64,000 nt of DNA from the NCBI RefSeq assembly GCF_026151205.1, contig NC_087074.1, forward strand, positions 4,526,001 to 4,590,000, read 5' to 3'. The stretch comes from Bolinopsis microptera. Lineage: Eukaryota > Ctenophora > Tentaculata > Lobata > Bolinopsidae. The translations under genes were made by a program, and so were the position numbers. The notes under the pieces are model-generated. The model saw only the letters and a list, made by a program, of their open reading frames with translations. It searched no databases and was not told the origin of the DNA. Below, piece by piece: positions 35,501-42,257 of the stretch; position 1 is the stretch's first letter, and each line of letters begins with the position of its first letter.

Positions 35501-38500
35501 ACGTGACTGTGACAGAATTTTTTCCCGATTTTTCTAAATTTTCCACTTGACACTTTTATTATATTGTTATAAGTAATCCTCAGTATATATCTATGCCAAT
35601 GTTCGTCCATTTTGGGCTCACCCGAAGGCATCAGTGTAAGGGTAGTGATGATTTCTCTTGAACAAATATCTAACTCTGGTGAAACTTTCATCACGGTTCA
35701 ATCCATCATACTATTAAGACCGTTTCTCCAAAGCTTTATTGCTTTTGTATGTAAAATGTGGACGATATTGAATTTTTACTTCAAAAAATATGGGAAAATA
35801 GGGTTAAATCTAATTTGTGTTATTTTTACTGTTAAAGGAGTCTTTATCAAATACAATAGCAAAAACGCTGTAAATTTGTTAACTGAATTGCATATGATGT
35901 TATTTAGCACTCTAGTCAAAATAGTCAGAACTTCAATTAGTCTTACTAGTACAGGGAAATCCGTCTGAAAAAAAAACGATCTGCCGACACACAAAGCTTA
36001 CAAAGGATTTTTGACGTTTTTGAGTCCTAATAGATGTCTTTTATGGCTGACCAACTTTTCCAAACTTTTCCACGTGTCTCAAAGCCACTTTTTGCCACTT
36101 TACCACTTTTTACCACCTTTCTTGTTTGTCAAATATCTTTAGTTGTGAACATCGTAGAAAGTTGCAGATTAATCGAAGGTGTTCATATTATCAGGAAGAA
36201 AAACTTTTGTAGAGACAATTTTTGCCTCAGATAATCAATTAATTGGATAATTATCAATTAGCTAATTAGCAAAATTTAAAATTTTTTATTGGCTCAAAAG
36301 TGATCAAATTGCATTAAACGCGGAGAAAAATGCTTTTAAAAAACTTCGTGAATTTTTGTTTTCAAGAATACTAAAATCACTTACATTTGTACTTGTAGTT
36401 GGAGTTCAGTAAATCTCGGCAGATTTTAGGAATTACTAAATCGAAATAAATAAAAGGACTGAAACTGAAAAACGTTAACCACAGGATATTAGAGTTTCAT
36501 AATGATTACAGTACATCCTTATCAATTTTTACCGAAACTCCACCAAAGGCACATTTGAGATCGAACCGATAGCCTGCTGTACTACGATAATCGCATAATA
36601 TTATGTAATAAATAAAACCTCTCTGAGTCTGTACTACTATACCGTCAGTCGTGCTAATCTGAACCGGCCTACCTGGCCTGGATTACCATCTACCTCTTCT
36701 TTTCCTCAATAAGTAGACCGAGTTGTGCAAGAAATGTGATTTATCATAGCTCATAATAATTAAATCACCAACCAAATGCTATCGCATTTGGTGGGTGTGT
36801 AAATAATTCCAATCATTTTGAGCCAATAAAAAAATTTCAAATTTTTGCTAATTAGCTTAAACACGTCTACAGAACCTACACGCACTTCCATTTTAAATCA
36901 TATTTTCTCGTACAAACGATAGTCAAAAGTAAAAAAATAAACTCTGTAATTCGCTTCCTAATATCACCCTGGCTAGTGAGTAAAATGTTTTCGACCTCGT
37001 ACACCATAACATTTCCGTAGAAATACGTGATCAATAACAATATTCCTTCACCCGGTCATGTAATTGTGTTGTGATTAGATTCCTCGACCTCGTGGCTCGT
37101 ACATTATAAGAGTAAGACCTCGTACTGATATATATTTCACTCTTACTGGCAGAAAGACCGGAGAGGTGATCTAGCAAAACTTTAAGAAAATTTTAAGACT
37201 GTCGCCCATAGTTTATTCTCAGAATTGTAAAAGTTTCGCCCACTGAAATATCATTAATAACGTATCATTTCGACATAATATGGAACAATGGTAAAAATAG
37301 CCAAAATTGAGCCTTACGGCCATATACCTACAAAATTATGCATAACTCAGTCATTTTCTATCCACATTTTTGATTTGAAGACATTTTTTTGTTCAGGACG
37401 GTCTCAGCTTCAACAAAAATGCATTTTTGGATTTTTTGGAAACTGTTTCAAAAAAATATGACAGACGTGACAAGTTGGGAGTAGTTAGGACCTCCCTTTT
37501 AAAATTTGTTCCTTAAAAGATATGATCCTAATAATTTTGATGAAACTCCCTTGCCTTCAAAAGAGATAGGTTACATTGGTTTTTTGAATATAAATGGCAC
37601 AATATGGATCTGAATAAACTTGTTCGCTTAATTTTGTGACAGACACAACACCATCTTTGTTGAGATTTTTCATAAAAAGTATATGAGCAGCAGTCTAACT
37701 ATTGTACCCATGCTTCAGTGTATGGAATTTCATAGACAAACATTGCTGCATATCCAAACTATGGGCATCTGAAAATTTAGATAATTTTATTCATTTTTGA
37801 GTCTTGCAATTTTGAATGAGAAAAATTGCAATTTAACGCAATATCAAACAAAAAACTTTGATTGACCAGTAAGGTTAAGAGTCTAAAAAACATATTTTCA
37901 CCAAAATTAGGTGCCTGTTTAAACATTTTTCATTGTCACCAAGAGGTACCTTAACGTGGAATTGCTCTCCATTCTATCCTGTAGTATAATTTCGAATACA
38001 ATTGTGACCATACTCGAGTGGAAAAATACGTCATTTCCCTGCTATACCATTCCCTAGTATTATAGTTATACCATTATCAACGTAAAAATTCTTCGATAAT
38101 TCTAAAACTACACTATTTTGAGATGACAGAATCACCCCCGGCCCCTGTAGATGGTTGAATCGATCCCAGTTACGAATCCAATTTTGAATGGCTACAGAGA
38201 CCAGCTACATCCTCTCCAAGAGTTCTAAAGACGATGAAAGGTGTCTAGAAGAGGATCACAAACCGTCAGGCAGAAGAGCAGATATTGATGTGATCATGAT
38301 AGTCCTAACTTACGGTATTTACTTGTTCCATATCTGTAAAATGTACACGCCATCTTCGTCGCCAGCAGAGGAACGGTATCATGAAGTCCGTTACCCAGGC
38401 TTGATAACGACTTCTACGTCTGATGATCCTTTCACCCCCATCTACCTCGGAGTCATCGTACATTGGTTCGTTGGGTTCATGCAAGCTTGGAACATGCCCA

Positions 38501-41500
38501 TGTTCTTCTATCTGTCCGGGCAGAACACTTACTCTGCTCTGTTCCGGAGATCGGAGACTCAGTTCAGGGGCGAGAGAGTACACCGGCTCCTGGTTCCAAG
38601 TCTGTTTCTTTGTGCGGTTACTGAGCTTCCTCTCACCCTTGCTTACTTTGCTCGTCGCGAGGTTCCTCTAGTCGAGGAATCATATTGGGAGTACGTGAAA
38701 GGCTTCTATATACATCCACACTTTCAACAGTCATGGTTTCTTTTGTACCTCTTCATCTACGCCCAAGTATCCACCTTCTGGTTCAGAACGTTTCATCCAG
38801 CTCACAACACTGATGAGACCACCACACTCTCATTTTGTGGCTCCAACTCCTGCTGCTGCACAGTGAAACCATTTAGCCGGCTCACTCAGTACTTCTGCTG
38901 TCTGAATTTCATCCTCAAGCCAGCTTTAACTCCTAGAGAATTCGCTTCTGCAGTAAAGTGGTATCTGGGTGGACCAATCAGGCTTGCTCTCATACCAGGG
39001 ATAGTGATAGGAGTTGTGGAGTCAGGTCACCGTCTTTACGATGTTTACTTCCCAAACTATCCTATTTTATCTTACTTGGTCATCTACTTGATGGGTTACG
39101 CTACAGCAGCGGCGGAGAGAGAGATCAGACAACGCAGCAAGGTTTGGTCCTGGAGTTGCTTCTTGGTTGGAACAGTTCTTTGTTCAGTGTTTGGAGTCGG
39201 CATGGTTATTTACGGTAAAGAAATTGAGAAAAAACAGGTGTCCACAAATTTAATAAGCATGGTCATCCATGGCGCATACACTGATAAAACTCGTTTTATA
39301 ATAAGTTTAATAGGTGGATTCACGAGAGGTTTAGGACAGTGGCTGTTTATCATCGGGTCTATAGCATTAGCGAGAGAAACGTTCACTACCCCTCAAGATT
39401 GGCACCAGAAATGCAGAGTTATGGCCATGCCTTTCTATCTGATTCATCAACAACTTTTAGTTGGGATCGCCTCAGGAGCTCTTTGGGTCCCTTACCTCCG
39501 ATCGTTTCCGGTAATGCTTATCATGACCTCAGTCCTTATCATAACAATCACCTACTTTATCACCAAGTCCGGATCTCTACGCTACTTTTTTGGTCTGCCT
39601 ACTCTTATAGGATCTTGGTTGCCAGGGAAACCCCTGAGAGGGTTCGTGCCAGTATTGGTGCTTACCGGGGTGGTGCTGCTACAAATGACTTTGGCACGGA
39701 CTTTGTAAATATGGATGATTGGTTTTCATTTAGGACAGTATAACAAATCAGTATGTTTATGAAGCTTTGAAGTGTTGGGAAGTGTTATACGATTAGTGTT
39801 ATGTGATTAGTGTTATGTGATTAGTGTTATGTGATTAGTGTTATGTGATTAGTGTTATCCGAGATTATTAGTGTTATGTGATTAGTGTTATGTGATTAGT
39901 GGTATGTGATTAGTGTTATGTGATTAAAGTGTTATGTGATTAGTGTAGTATTATTGTGTATCTTATTATTATTTTTTAATTTGCTTAAAAAGTCAGTCTT
40001 TCAATAAAATCAATTATATTGTGTGTATACTATTTCTTGGCGACGGTCGGGTCCACTCTACCAAATTTTGGGTTTCGGTAAAATAATATCATAGATTATT
40101 CCATCAATCTCGGCCTATAACTCTAATGCCCAATCTCGAGGTTAAAGTTTGATACACTCATATAGTTTGTAATTAATAACATAAATATTATATACTAATA
40201 GTATATAATATTTATGTTATTAATTACAAACTATATGAGTGTATCAAACTAGTATTACTAGTATTACTATGGTCTGTGAGGTAAATAAATCTATAATTCG
40301 CAGTGCGCCTCAATCATCGTAGCCATCTTGTCTCAATCAGTTCCCGTTAAGATAATGTTTACACTTGACTGAACATAATAAGTCAAGAGGAACAAACATT
40401 TTCCCGTGTTTGTAGTCAATGTATGTAATATTAGAGTCAGAACAACAGGGTGCCGGCGTATACGGGGTTAATACAGACCTCATGTAACGATAAAGATAGG
40501 TTACGTTAGCAGGTCACGTGATAACGTTAGCAGGTCACGTGATAACGTTAGCAGCTCACGTGATAACGTTAGCAGCTCACGTGATAAGGTTAGCAGGTCA
40601 CGTGATTACGTTAGCAGGTCAAGTTATAACGTTAGCAGGTCGCGTGATAACGTTAGCAGGTCAAGTTATAACGTTAGCAGGTCACGTGATAACATTAGCA
40701 GGTCACGTGATTACGTTAGCAGGTCACGTGATTACGTTAGCAGGTCAAGTTATAACGTTAGCAGGTCACGTGATAACGTTAGTAGGTCACGTGATAACGT
40801 TAGTAGGTCACGTGATAACGTTAGTAGGTCACGTGATAACGTTAGCAGGTCACGTGATAACGTTAGCAGGTCACGTGATAACGTTAGCAGGTCACGTGAT
40901 AACTCTGTGTTATATAATACTTTTCATGAACACGTAATACGGCAGGATAATTTCGTTATCGTATTACCTATCAATATTGTTTAGTATACGTTACATTATT
41001 ACCAGTATTAATACTACTGAATAGTTGATCTGGGGGGTCCTTTCCGAACAGTATAAATACTTAAGTGCAAAAACTTAAGTTACATTTTGTACTTAAGCAT
41101 TTTTTCGGAAAGGACCCCCTGGTGCTAACATCGTGTAACGAGACGGTCAAATGTGATATTATATATGCTAATTAATTATTATATTATATATGCTAATTAA
41201 TAATTATATAGTATATGCTAAGTAATAATTATATAGTATATGCTAATTAATAATTATATAGTATATGCTAATTAATTATTATATTATATATGCTAATTAA
41301 TAATTATATAGTATATGCTAAGTAATAATTATATAGTATATGCTAAGTAATAATTATATAGTATATGCTAATTAATAATTATATAGTATATGCTAATTAA
41401 TTATTATATTATATATGCTAATTAATAATTATATAGTATATGCTAAGTAATAATTATATAGTATATGCTAATTAATTATTATATAGTATATGCTAATTAA

Positions 41501-42257
41501 TTATTATATAGTATATGCTAATTAATTATTATATAGTATATGCTAATTATTAATTATATAGTATATGCTAAGTAATAATTCCCAAATCGCGGTAGAATTT
41601 AATATGTGATATACTGACATGTGTAGGAAAGTTAAACATTACAAATGTAGATTGTAGCCACCTTAGAAAAAATTACGAGGTAAGATCTATCCTACACAGG
41701 GTAAGAAGTATCCTACACAGGGTAAGAAGTATCTTACACGGGGTAAGAAGTATCCTACACAAGGTAAGAAGTATCCTACACAAGGTAAGAAGTATCCTAC
41801 ACAAGGTAAGAAGTATCCTACACAGGGTAAAATTATAAAGGGGTCTACAAAGGTCTGGGATGACACGGACCCTCTACTACCTACAGGCTGAGTATTTAGT
41901 CTTCTCTCTTCCTCAGTAGAATTACTTAACTCCGTCTCCTCTTTCTTCTTCTCTGAATTATCGTCATCACTATCGAGACCAAACTTGGCAGGTTCATTCT
42001 GAAAATTTTTTCTCCTCAAAATCGAGAGACCCAAAATCGTACTTTAGAGAAAGATTAGACAAAGTAATTTTTTGGGATTGAAACGAAAATATGGGAGCCC
42101 ATATTAAAAAAAAAAAAAAAAAAAACAATTAAAACATTTTCGTGTGTTTGAAAACAAAACTGAGAGAAAACTTGAAGTCCCAAACCTGTTTACGTTTCCT
42201 CTTATCCTGCAGCTGCTGTTTCTTTTGTTTACTGCTGAATTGCTGTTTTCTAGGCAT
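11505..42257 (-). CDS. GNL1: GNL1-like circularly permuted GTPase, 10 exons over 31 kb
   Basis: Exons (minus): 42186-42257, 41881-41998, 24617-24800, 24242-24339, 23381-23515, 22754-23243, 13049-13133, 12553-12721, 11803-11944, 11505-11637; 1626 nt, 541 residues, all phases matching. The basic N terminus MPRKQQFSSKQKKQQ is the GNL1/YlqF-Lsg1-type nucleolar start. Then come ERRLNTQPV, WSYTMSKQKLELAEQ and NLETWRQLWRTLEMSDI. The GTPase motifs follow in permuted order: G4 LVLNKVD, G1 GQPNAGKSS, G2 SKTPGHTK, G3 DCPGLVFP. After them come YPVAQVKEPY, WYICFAWADKNGYHTAR, DVYRGANSILRLL and an acidic tail ending NKFSLLQEID, as in animal GNL1. HSR1/MMR1 GTPases act in ribosome assembly or nucleolar control. 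Introns 2 (17 kb) and 6 (9.6 kb) are loaded with repeats; intron 2 encloses three opposite-strand acyltransferase genes. The exon 6 donor is GTTCGT. Confidence 0.92.
11951..12215. repeat. 33-bp minisatellite (8 units) at the GNL1 exon 9 acceptor
   Basis: The unit contains AGTTAATAGGAAACAGATCG followed by CAAACTAGCAACC. It begins a few bases from the exon 9 acceptor. On the minus strand each unit carries TTAACTGGTTGCTAG, similar to the true acceptor context TTAACTGTCTGCTCAG. The period is a multiple of three, so frames stay open, but that is a repeat artefact. Confidence 0.9.
12372..12552. repeat. 18-bp minisatellite made of the GNL1 exon 8 donor (10 units)
   Basis: On the minus strand the unit is GTATGTGAGATTGAACAG. 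The true donor is AACAG followed by GTATGT at 12547-12552, and every unit repeats that junction exactly. Ten near-perfect copies extend into intron 8. Confidence 0.95.
12799..12961. mobile_element. MITE in GNL1 intron 7, TIR GGGGTCGTTCACATATTACG
   Basis: The termini are inverted for about 24 bp and are flanked on both sides by ATA (12796-12798 and 12962-12964), consistent with a TA or 3-bp target duplication. 163 bp, non-coding. A decayed relative lies at about 43636-43757. Confidence 0.85.
13249..13537. mobile_element. Non-autonomous hAT-like element, TIR CAGTGGCGTAAC
   Basis: The ends CAGTGGCGTAACG and CGTTACGCCACTG are inverted, and an exact 8-bp target duplication CCACCCCA flanks the element (13241-13248 and 13538-13545). 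The interior has several GGGGGGCGCC runs. It lies in GNL1 intron 6. The same terminus is found at 61166. Confidence 0.92.
13737..13799. repeat. Foldback with 31-bp arms
   Basis: Arms around TATGGCCGAGAGGCCTAGGA are inverted with one mismatch and a one-base centre. Sequence to its left (TGCATTTTTGTACTAAATGC, near 13692) reappears inverted near 22676, so the foldback is part of an older repeat. Confidence 0.85.
13800..13945 (+). repeat. Dispersed repeat copy 1 (AATTATACGTCACTAATTGG)
   Basis: Shares TAGCCCATTTCTGG, TCAATTAAATTCTAC, GATCACATCACT and TACGTCACTAATTGGTGA with 19985-20125 (same strand) and 49180-49290 (opposite strand). No coding content. Confidence 0.75.
14069..14396. mobile_element. 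Foldback MITE with 8-bp TSD CACCGGTT
   Basis: Termini GGGGGGGTACCAATGGCAT and its complement are flanked by CACCGGTT at 14061-14068 and 14397-14404. Each arm also holds a direct copy of a segment with GGCATACGTTTTATGGCATA and ATTGGCCAATTCTCCAT. The 8-bp duplication suggests hAT mobilisation. Confidence 0.9.
14405..15046. other. Intron 6 sequence with short ACTAATTGCACTG duplications
   Basis: The string AAACTAATTGCACTG occurs twice (about 14430 and 14472), and a variant occurs near 15283. No coding region is supported; the small frames here have no family features. Confidence 0.45.
15047..15220. mobile_element. Inverted-repeat MITE-like element
   Basis: GTTTTACCAATTCTATTCAC near 15056 and its complement near 15190, plus ATCGCACATTCCAT pairing with ATGGAATGTGCGAT, give imperfect arms of 40-45 bp. 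No clear target duplication was found. Confidence 0.65.
15376..15603 (+). pseudogene. Fragment of a non-LTR retrotransposon C terminus
   Basis: A short open frame contains LETEDHVINECPSYNSLRSN, which resembles the C-terminal zinc-knuckle tail (His then Cys followed by Tyr and LR) found after the RNase H or RT region in several LINE clades. The first Cys pair is absent and there is no RT sequence nearby, so it is a 5'-truncated or decayed remnant. Moderate confidence only. Confidence 0.5.
15860..16145. repeat. Tandem duplication, about 137-bp unit
   Basis: The segment with TTCATACTTTTATTCGGCTT and ATTGATGTATAGCCAAAACG occurs twice back to back (from about 15863 and about 15999). Each ends in a short array of GTTTAATTCCA. 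Confidence 0.88.
16146..17622. other. Intron 6: CTCGGCTGCGCCTCGTG repeats and CG-rich patches, no gene
   Basis: Three copies of CTCGGCT(G/T)CGCCTCGTG lie at about 16150-16235. Patches rich in ATCGCGGCG occur at 16590-16690 and GCCGCCGCCG at 16795-16812. Two minus-strand frames of 80 and 96 codons cover them but show no domain. Confidence 0.5.
17623..17745. repeat. 15-bp minisatellite TAAGTAGTAGTACCT (8 units)
   Basis: About eight near-perfect units in GNL1 intron 6. The apparent Ser-rich frame across it is a repeat artefact. Confidence 0.93.
18420..18760 (+). repeat. Dispersed repeat with ATCGCGATAATATCGG core, copy 1
   Basis: Starts GCTAGGGTTGCCATTATCGG and contains ATTATCGCGATAATATCGG and GATAAATTTGGCAAGA. 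A second copy in the same orientation lies at about 21790-22160. Confidence 0.8.
18820..18990 (+). repeat. Dispersed repeat GAAATCTAGGAGATGTTAAC, copy 1
   Basis: Shares GAAATCTAGGAGATGTTAAC, GAAGAGATCGTTAAACGACG and AATTTACAGATCGTCACAT with 23850-23995 in the same orientation. In both places CCGTGCCTTAA repeats follow. Confidence 0.82.
18998..19580. repeat. Degenerate CCGTGCCTTAA repeat array
   Basis: Many units of CCGTGCGTTAA or CCGTGCCTTAA and longer mixed units. The array is interrupted by the TTAA-flanked palindromic element at 19287-19519. Inverted units appear at 23805-23840 and forward units at about 23998-24056, on either side of the exon 5 minisatellite region. Confidence 0.85.
19287..19519. 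mobile_element. piggyBac-like palindromic MITE with TTAA target duplication
   Basis: The ends CCCATTAGGGACGATAGG and its complement are flanked by TTAA at 19283-19286 and 19520-19523. The 233 bp form an almost perfect palindrome with arms of about 110 bp. It sits inside the CCGTGCCTTAA array, each unit of which supplies a TTAA target. Confidence 0.93.
19583..19912 (-). pseudogene. Non-LTR retrotransposon ORF2 C-terminal fragment
   Basis: The minus-strand frame includes ISHWKMSERWRTLPNTHFKR and IRTATQFFTGHCELNYHINK. The pattern FxTGHxxLNxHxxK is typical of the region after RNase H in Jockey/I-type LINE ORF2 proteins. It ends where the zinc knuckle would begin. No RT remains nearby. Confidence 0.65.
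19985..20125 (+). repeat. Dispersed repeat copy 2 (AATTATACGTCACTAATTGG family)
   Basis: Contains ATCTAGCCCATTTCTAGGTC, AATTAAATTCTACGG and TATACGTCACTAATTGGTGA, matching the copy at 13800-13945. Confidence 0.75.
20630..21794. mobile_element. DNA-transposon-like element with about 100-bp imperfect TIRs
   Basis: ATCTGGGGCACTAATACTAG near 20642 and its complement near 21765 lie in long inverted arms that also share GAACATTA, TCCTAGAAC and TTGG(C/T)CGA(A/T)TAGCA. The interior of about 950 bp has no transposase frame, so it is non-autonomous. The right end abuts copy 2 of the ATCGCGATAATATCGG repeat. No target duplication was identified. Confidence 0.75.
21790..22160 (+). repeat. Dispersed repeat with ATCGCGATAATATCGG core, copy 2
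   Basis: Second copy of the element at 18420-18760. It contains an internal tandem duplication of TTCTCTGCAGAGAATTAGAA at 22035-22108 that copy 1 lacks. Confidence 0.8.
22340..22546. mobile_element. MITE with TIR TATAGATGTGGAT, copy 1
   Basis: TATAGATGTGGATACTGGCG and its complement form the ends. Internal GTGATCATTGTTTGTTTAC also pairs, and GGCGCCTCTATT and its complement form a nested hairpin; one arm is partly duplicated. A related, shorter copy lies at 45753-45893. Confidence 0.87.
23516..23815. repeat. 60-bp minisatellite copying the GNL1 exon 5 acceptor (5 units)
   Basis: Each unit contains TAGTAACTTGCTCTACCTGC, which on the minus strand is the acceptor CTGCAG followed by the first 17 bases of exon 5. 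The unit next to the real exon has its pyrimidine tract lengthened to about 16 C (minus strand). Units alternate CGGCAATTCGG and CGGCAATTAGG. Confidence 0.93.
23850..23995 (+). repeat. Dispersed repeat GAAATCTAGGAGATGTTAAC, copy 2
   Basis: Second copy of the element at 18820-18990, with small internal differences. Confidence 0.82.
25195..25420 (+). repeat. Imperfect direct duplication upstream of acyltransferase copy 1
   Basis: ATTCCATTAATCCAGGACTG and AACACCAACGACCAC near 25210-25245 recur as ATTCCATTAAATTCTGGACT and AACACCAACGACCAC near 25370-25402. No coding content. Confidence 0.7.
25618..27198 (+). CDS. Acyltransferase-3 family membrane protein, copy 1 (526 residues)
   Basis: A single uninterrupted frame with ATG at 25618 and no introns. 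It is a multi-pass membrane protein of the acyltransferase-3 (OafA/MdoC/NRF-6) superfamily. RRADIDVIMIVLTFGVYLFH carries the family pattern of an Arg before, and a His (His68) at the end of, the first membrane helix. This is followed by MPMFFYLSGQNT, ERVHRLLVP, GGPIRLALIPG, FTRGLGQWLF, LPFYLIHQQ and a final hydrophobic helix. Such enzymes move acyl groups from cytosolic donors to lipids, sugars or hormones; the substrate here is unknown. It lacks the secreted NRF domain of many animal members and resembles the shorter bacterial/fungal layout. It is nested on the opposite strand in GNL1 intron 2. AATAAA lies at 27384-27389. Only copy 1 keeps the longer N terminus MAESTLEMVIST. Confidence 0.9.
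   Translation: MAESTLEMVISTPVTNSTTNGYKETSYTLSKSSKDNEKCIKEDHKPPGRRADIDVIMIVLTFGVYLFHICKMYTPSASPAEGRYHEVRYQGLITTSTSEDPFTPIYLGVIVHWFVGFMQAWHMPMFFYLSGQNTYSALFRRSETQFRDERVHRLLVPTLFLCAVTELPFTLAYFARREVPLVEESYWEYVKGFYIHPHFQQSWFLLYLFIYAQVSTFWFRTFHPAHNTDETTTLSFCGSNSCCCTVKPFSRLTQYFCCLNFILKPALTPREFFSAVKWYLGGPIRLALIPGIVIGVVETGHRLYDVYFPNYPILSYLVIYLMGYATAAAEREIRQRSKVWSWSCFLVGTVLCSVFGVGMVIYGKEIEKKQASTNLISMVIYGAYTDKTRFIISLIGGFTRGLGQWLFIIGSIALAREKFTTPRDWHQKCRVMALPFYLIHQQLLVGIGSGALWVPYLRSFPVMLIMTSVLIITITYFITKSGSLRYFFGLPTLKGSWLPGKPLRGFVPVLVLTGVVLLQMTLARTL
29815..30790. mobile_element. Possible DNA element with about 42-bp inverted ends
   Basis: AGCTAATTAGCAAAATTTAA with TTTTTATTGGCTCAAAA at 29824-29866 is mirrored at 30748-30788. 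The same pair is present in spacer 2 (about 36256-36300 and 36815-36860). The interior is non-coding; in spacer 1 it was further invaded by the SINE. Confidence 0.6.
30322..30687 (+). mobile_element. tRNA-derived SINE, about 365 bp
   Basis: The head is tRNA-like: GGTAGCGCAGTTGGTTAGC is a good A box, GGGTTCAAATCCC a good B box, and GGCCAGG pairs with CCTGGTC as an acceptor stem. A tRNA-unrelated body and an A-tract (30674-30687) follow. Spacer 2 has the uninterrupted site CATAATAATTAAATCACC at 36750-36768, so the insertion is proven by an empty site; the target duplication is short (AATT or ATT). Confidence 0.93.
32115..33635 (+). CDS. Acyltransferase-3 family membrane protein, copy 2 (506 residues, mosaic)
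   Basis: Intronless, starting MATETSYILSKSSK at 32115. The domain layout is that of copy 1, with His48 in YLFH. Relative to copy 1, two bases are missing in GGCTACAGAGACC, so the older upstream frame (ATG at 32081, MVESIPVTN) is out of phase and ends early; translation must start at the inner ATG. Up to about 32960 the sequence follows copy 3 (YILSKSSKDDERCLEEDH, QAWNMPMFF, CAVTELPLTLAY, EFASAVKW). Beyond about 33060 it is practically identical to copy 1 (KQASTNLISMVIYG, AREKFTTPRDW, LKGSWLPGK). A few private changes exist (VFTFW, GSTSCC, SKFWSW). AATAAA is at 33821-33826. All key motifs are kept, so the gene looks functional. Confidence 0.9.
   Translation: MATETSYILSKSSKDDERCLEEDHKPSGRRADIDVIMIVLTYGIYLFHICKMYTPSSSPAEERYHEVRYPGLITTSTSDDPFTPIYLGVIVHWFVGFMQAWNMPMFFYLSGQNTYSALFRRSETQFRGERVHRLLVPSLFLCAVTELPLTLAYFARREVPLVEESYWEYVKGFYIHPHFQQSWFLLYLFIYAQVFTFWFRTFHPAHNTDETTTLSFCGSTSCCCTVKPFSRLTQYFCCLNFILKPALTPREFASAVKWYLGGPIRLALIPGIVIGVVETGHRLYDVYFPNYPILSYLVIYLMGYATAAAEREIRQRSKFWSWSCFLVGTVLCSVFGVGMVIYGKEIEKKQASTNLISMVIYGAYTDKTRFIISLIGGFTRGLGQWLFIIGSIALAREKFTTPRDWHQKCRVMALPFYLIHQQLLVGIGSGALWVPYLRSFPVMLIMTSVLIITITYFITKSGSLRYFFGLPTLKGSWLPGKPLRGFVPVLVLTGVVLLQMTLARTL
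33636..37983 (+). repeat. Spacer 2 of the acyltransferase array (no SINE)
   Basis: Duplicate of spacer 1, without the SINE and with a few point changes. The 126-codon frame of spacer 1 is stopped after 83 codons here (34542-34793), which argues against that frame being a gene. Confidence 0.9.
38188..39708 (+). CDS. Acyltransferase-3 family membrane protein, copy 3 (506 residues)
   Basis: Intronless, starting MATETSYILSKSSK at 38188, with the same two-base loss and upstream out-of-phase ATG as copy 2. The membrane layout and the Arg/His pattern in the first helix are kept. Private residues cluster in the 3' half: VVESGHRLY, KQVSTNLISMVIHG, ARETFTTPQDW, VMAMPFYLIHQ, GIASGALW and LIGSWLPGK. The 3' flank differs from copies 1 and 2: it carries a 14-bp minisatellite, and AATAAA lies at 40003-40008. 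Copy 3 therefore represents the second ancestral gene of the array. Substrate unknown. Confidence 0.9.
   Translation: MATETSYILSKSSKDDERCLEEDHKPSGRRADIDVIMIVLTYGIYLFHICKMYTPSSSPAEERYHEVRYPGLITTSTSDDPFTPIYLGVIVHWFVGFMQAWNMPMFFYLSGQNTYSALFRRSETQFRGERVHRLLVPSLFLCAVTELPLTLAYFARREVPLVEESYWEYVKGFYIHPHFQQSWFLLYLFIYAQVSTFWFRTFHPAHNTDETTTLSFCGSNSCCCTVKPFSRLTQYFCCLNFILKPALTPREFASAVKWYLGGPIRLALIPGIVIGVVESGHRLYDVYFPNYPILSYLVIYLMGYATAAAEREIRQRSKVWSWSCFLVGTVLCSVFGVGMVIYGKEIEKKQVSTNLISMVIHGAYTDKTRFIISLIGGFTRGLGQWLFIIGSIALARETFTTPQDWHQKCRVMAMPFYLIHQQLLVGIASGALWVPYLRSFPVMLIMTSVLIITITYFITKSGSLRYFFGLPTLIGSWLPGKPLRGFVPVLVLTGVVLLQMTLARTL
39786..39948. repeat. 14-bp minisatellite TGTTATGTGATTAG in copy 3 3' UTR
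   Basis: About eleven units with a few variants, between the copy 3 stop codon and its AATAAA. Copies 1 and 2 have a single related string (GTGTTATGCGATTAGCGTTA) here, from which the array probably grew. Confidence 0.9.
40146..40250. repeat. Perfect 105-bp palindrome
   Basis: 52-bp arms (AGTTTGATACACTCATATAG to TATATACTA) are exactly inverted around a single A at 40198. AT-rich, no target duplication seen. It can form a long hairpin or cruciform. Confidence 0.93.
40499..40904. repeat. 21-bp minisatellite with GCAGGTCACGTGATAACGTT (about 19 units)
   Basis: Units vary between GGTCACGTGAT, GCTCACGTGAT and GGTCAAGTTAT. Most hold the palindrome CACGTG. The long open frame across it is a consequence of the 21-bp period. 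Confidence 0.93.
41030..41121. mobile_element. Short MITE, TIR GGGGTCCTTTCCGAA
   Basis: The ends GGGGTCCTTTCCGAA and TTCGGAAAGGACCCC bracket about 60 bp. CTGG on both sides may be part of the target duplication. Confidence 0.8.
41155..41580. repeat. AT-rich minisatellite around TATAGTATATGCTAATTAAT
   Basis: About 17 units of roughly 24-25 bp with alternating TAATTAATAATTATA and TAAGTAATAATTATA variants; a higher-order order of variants is visible. Confidence 0.9.
41688..41830. repeat. 21-bp minisatellite near the GNL1 exon 2 donor (7 units)
   Basis: Unit ATCCTACACAGGGTAAGAAG plus one T; variants have CAAGG for CAGGG. It ends about 45 bp inside intron 2 from the exon 2 donor (41875-41880). 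On the minus strand it reads CCCTGTGTAGGATAC, loosely like the donor context CCTGTAGGTAGT. Confidence 0.88.

Noticed and set aside
40518-40937. A 139-codon ORF with ITLAGHV repeats
   Set aside because: It is created by the 21-bp minisatellite, whose period is a multiple of three.
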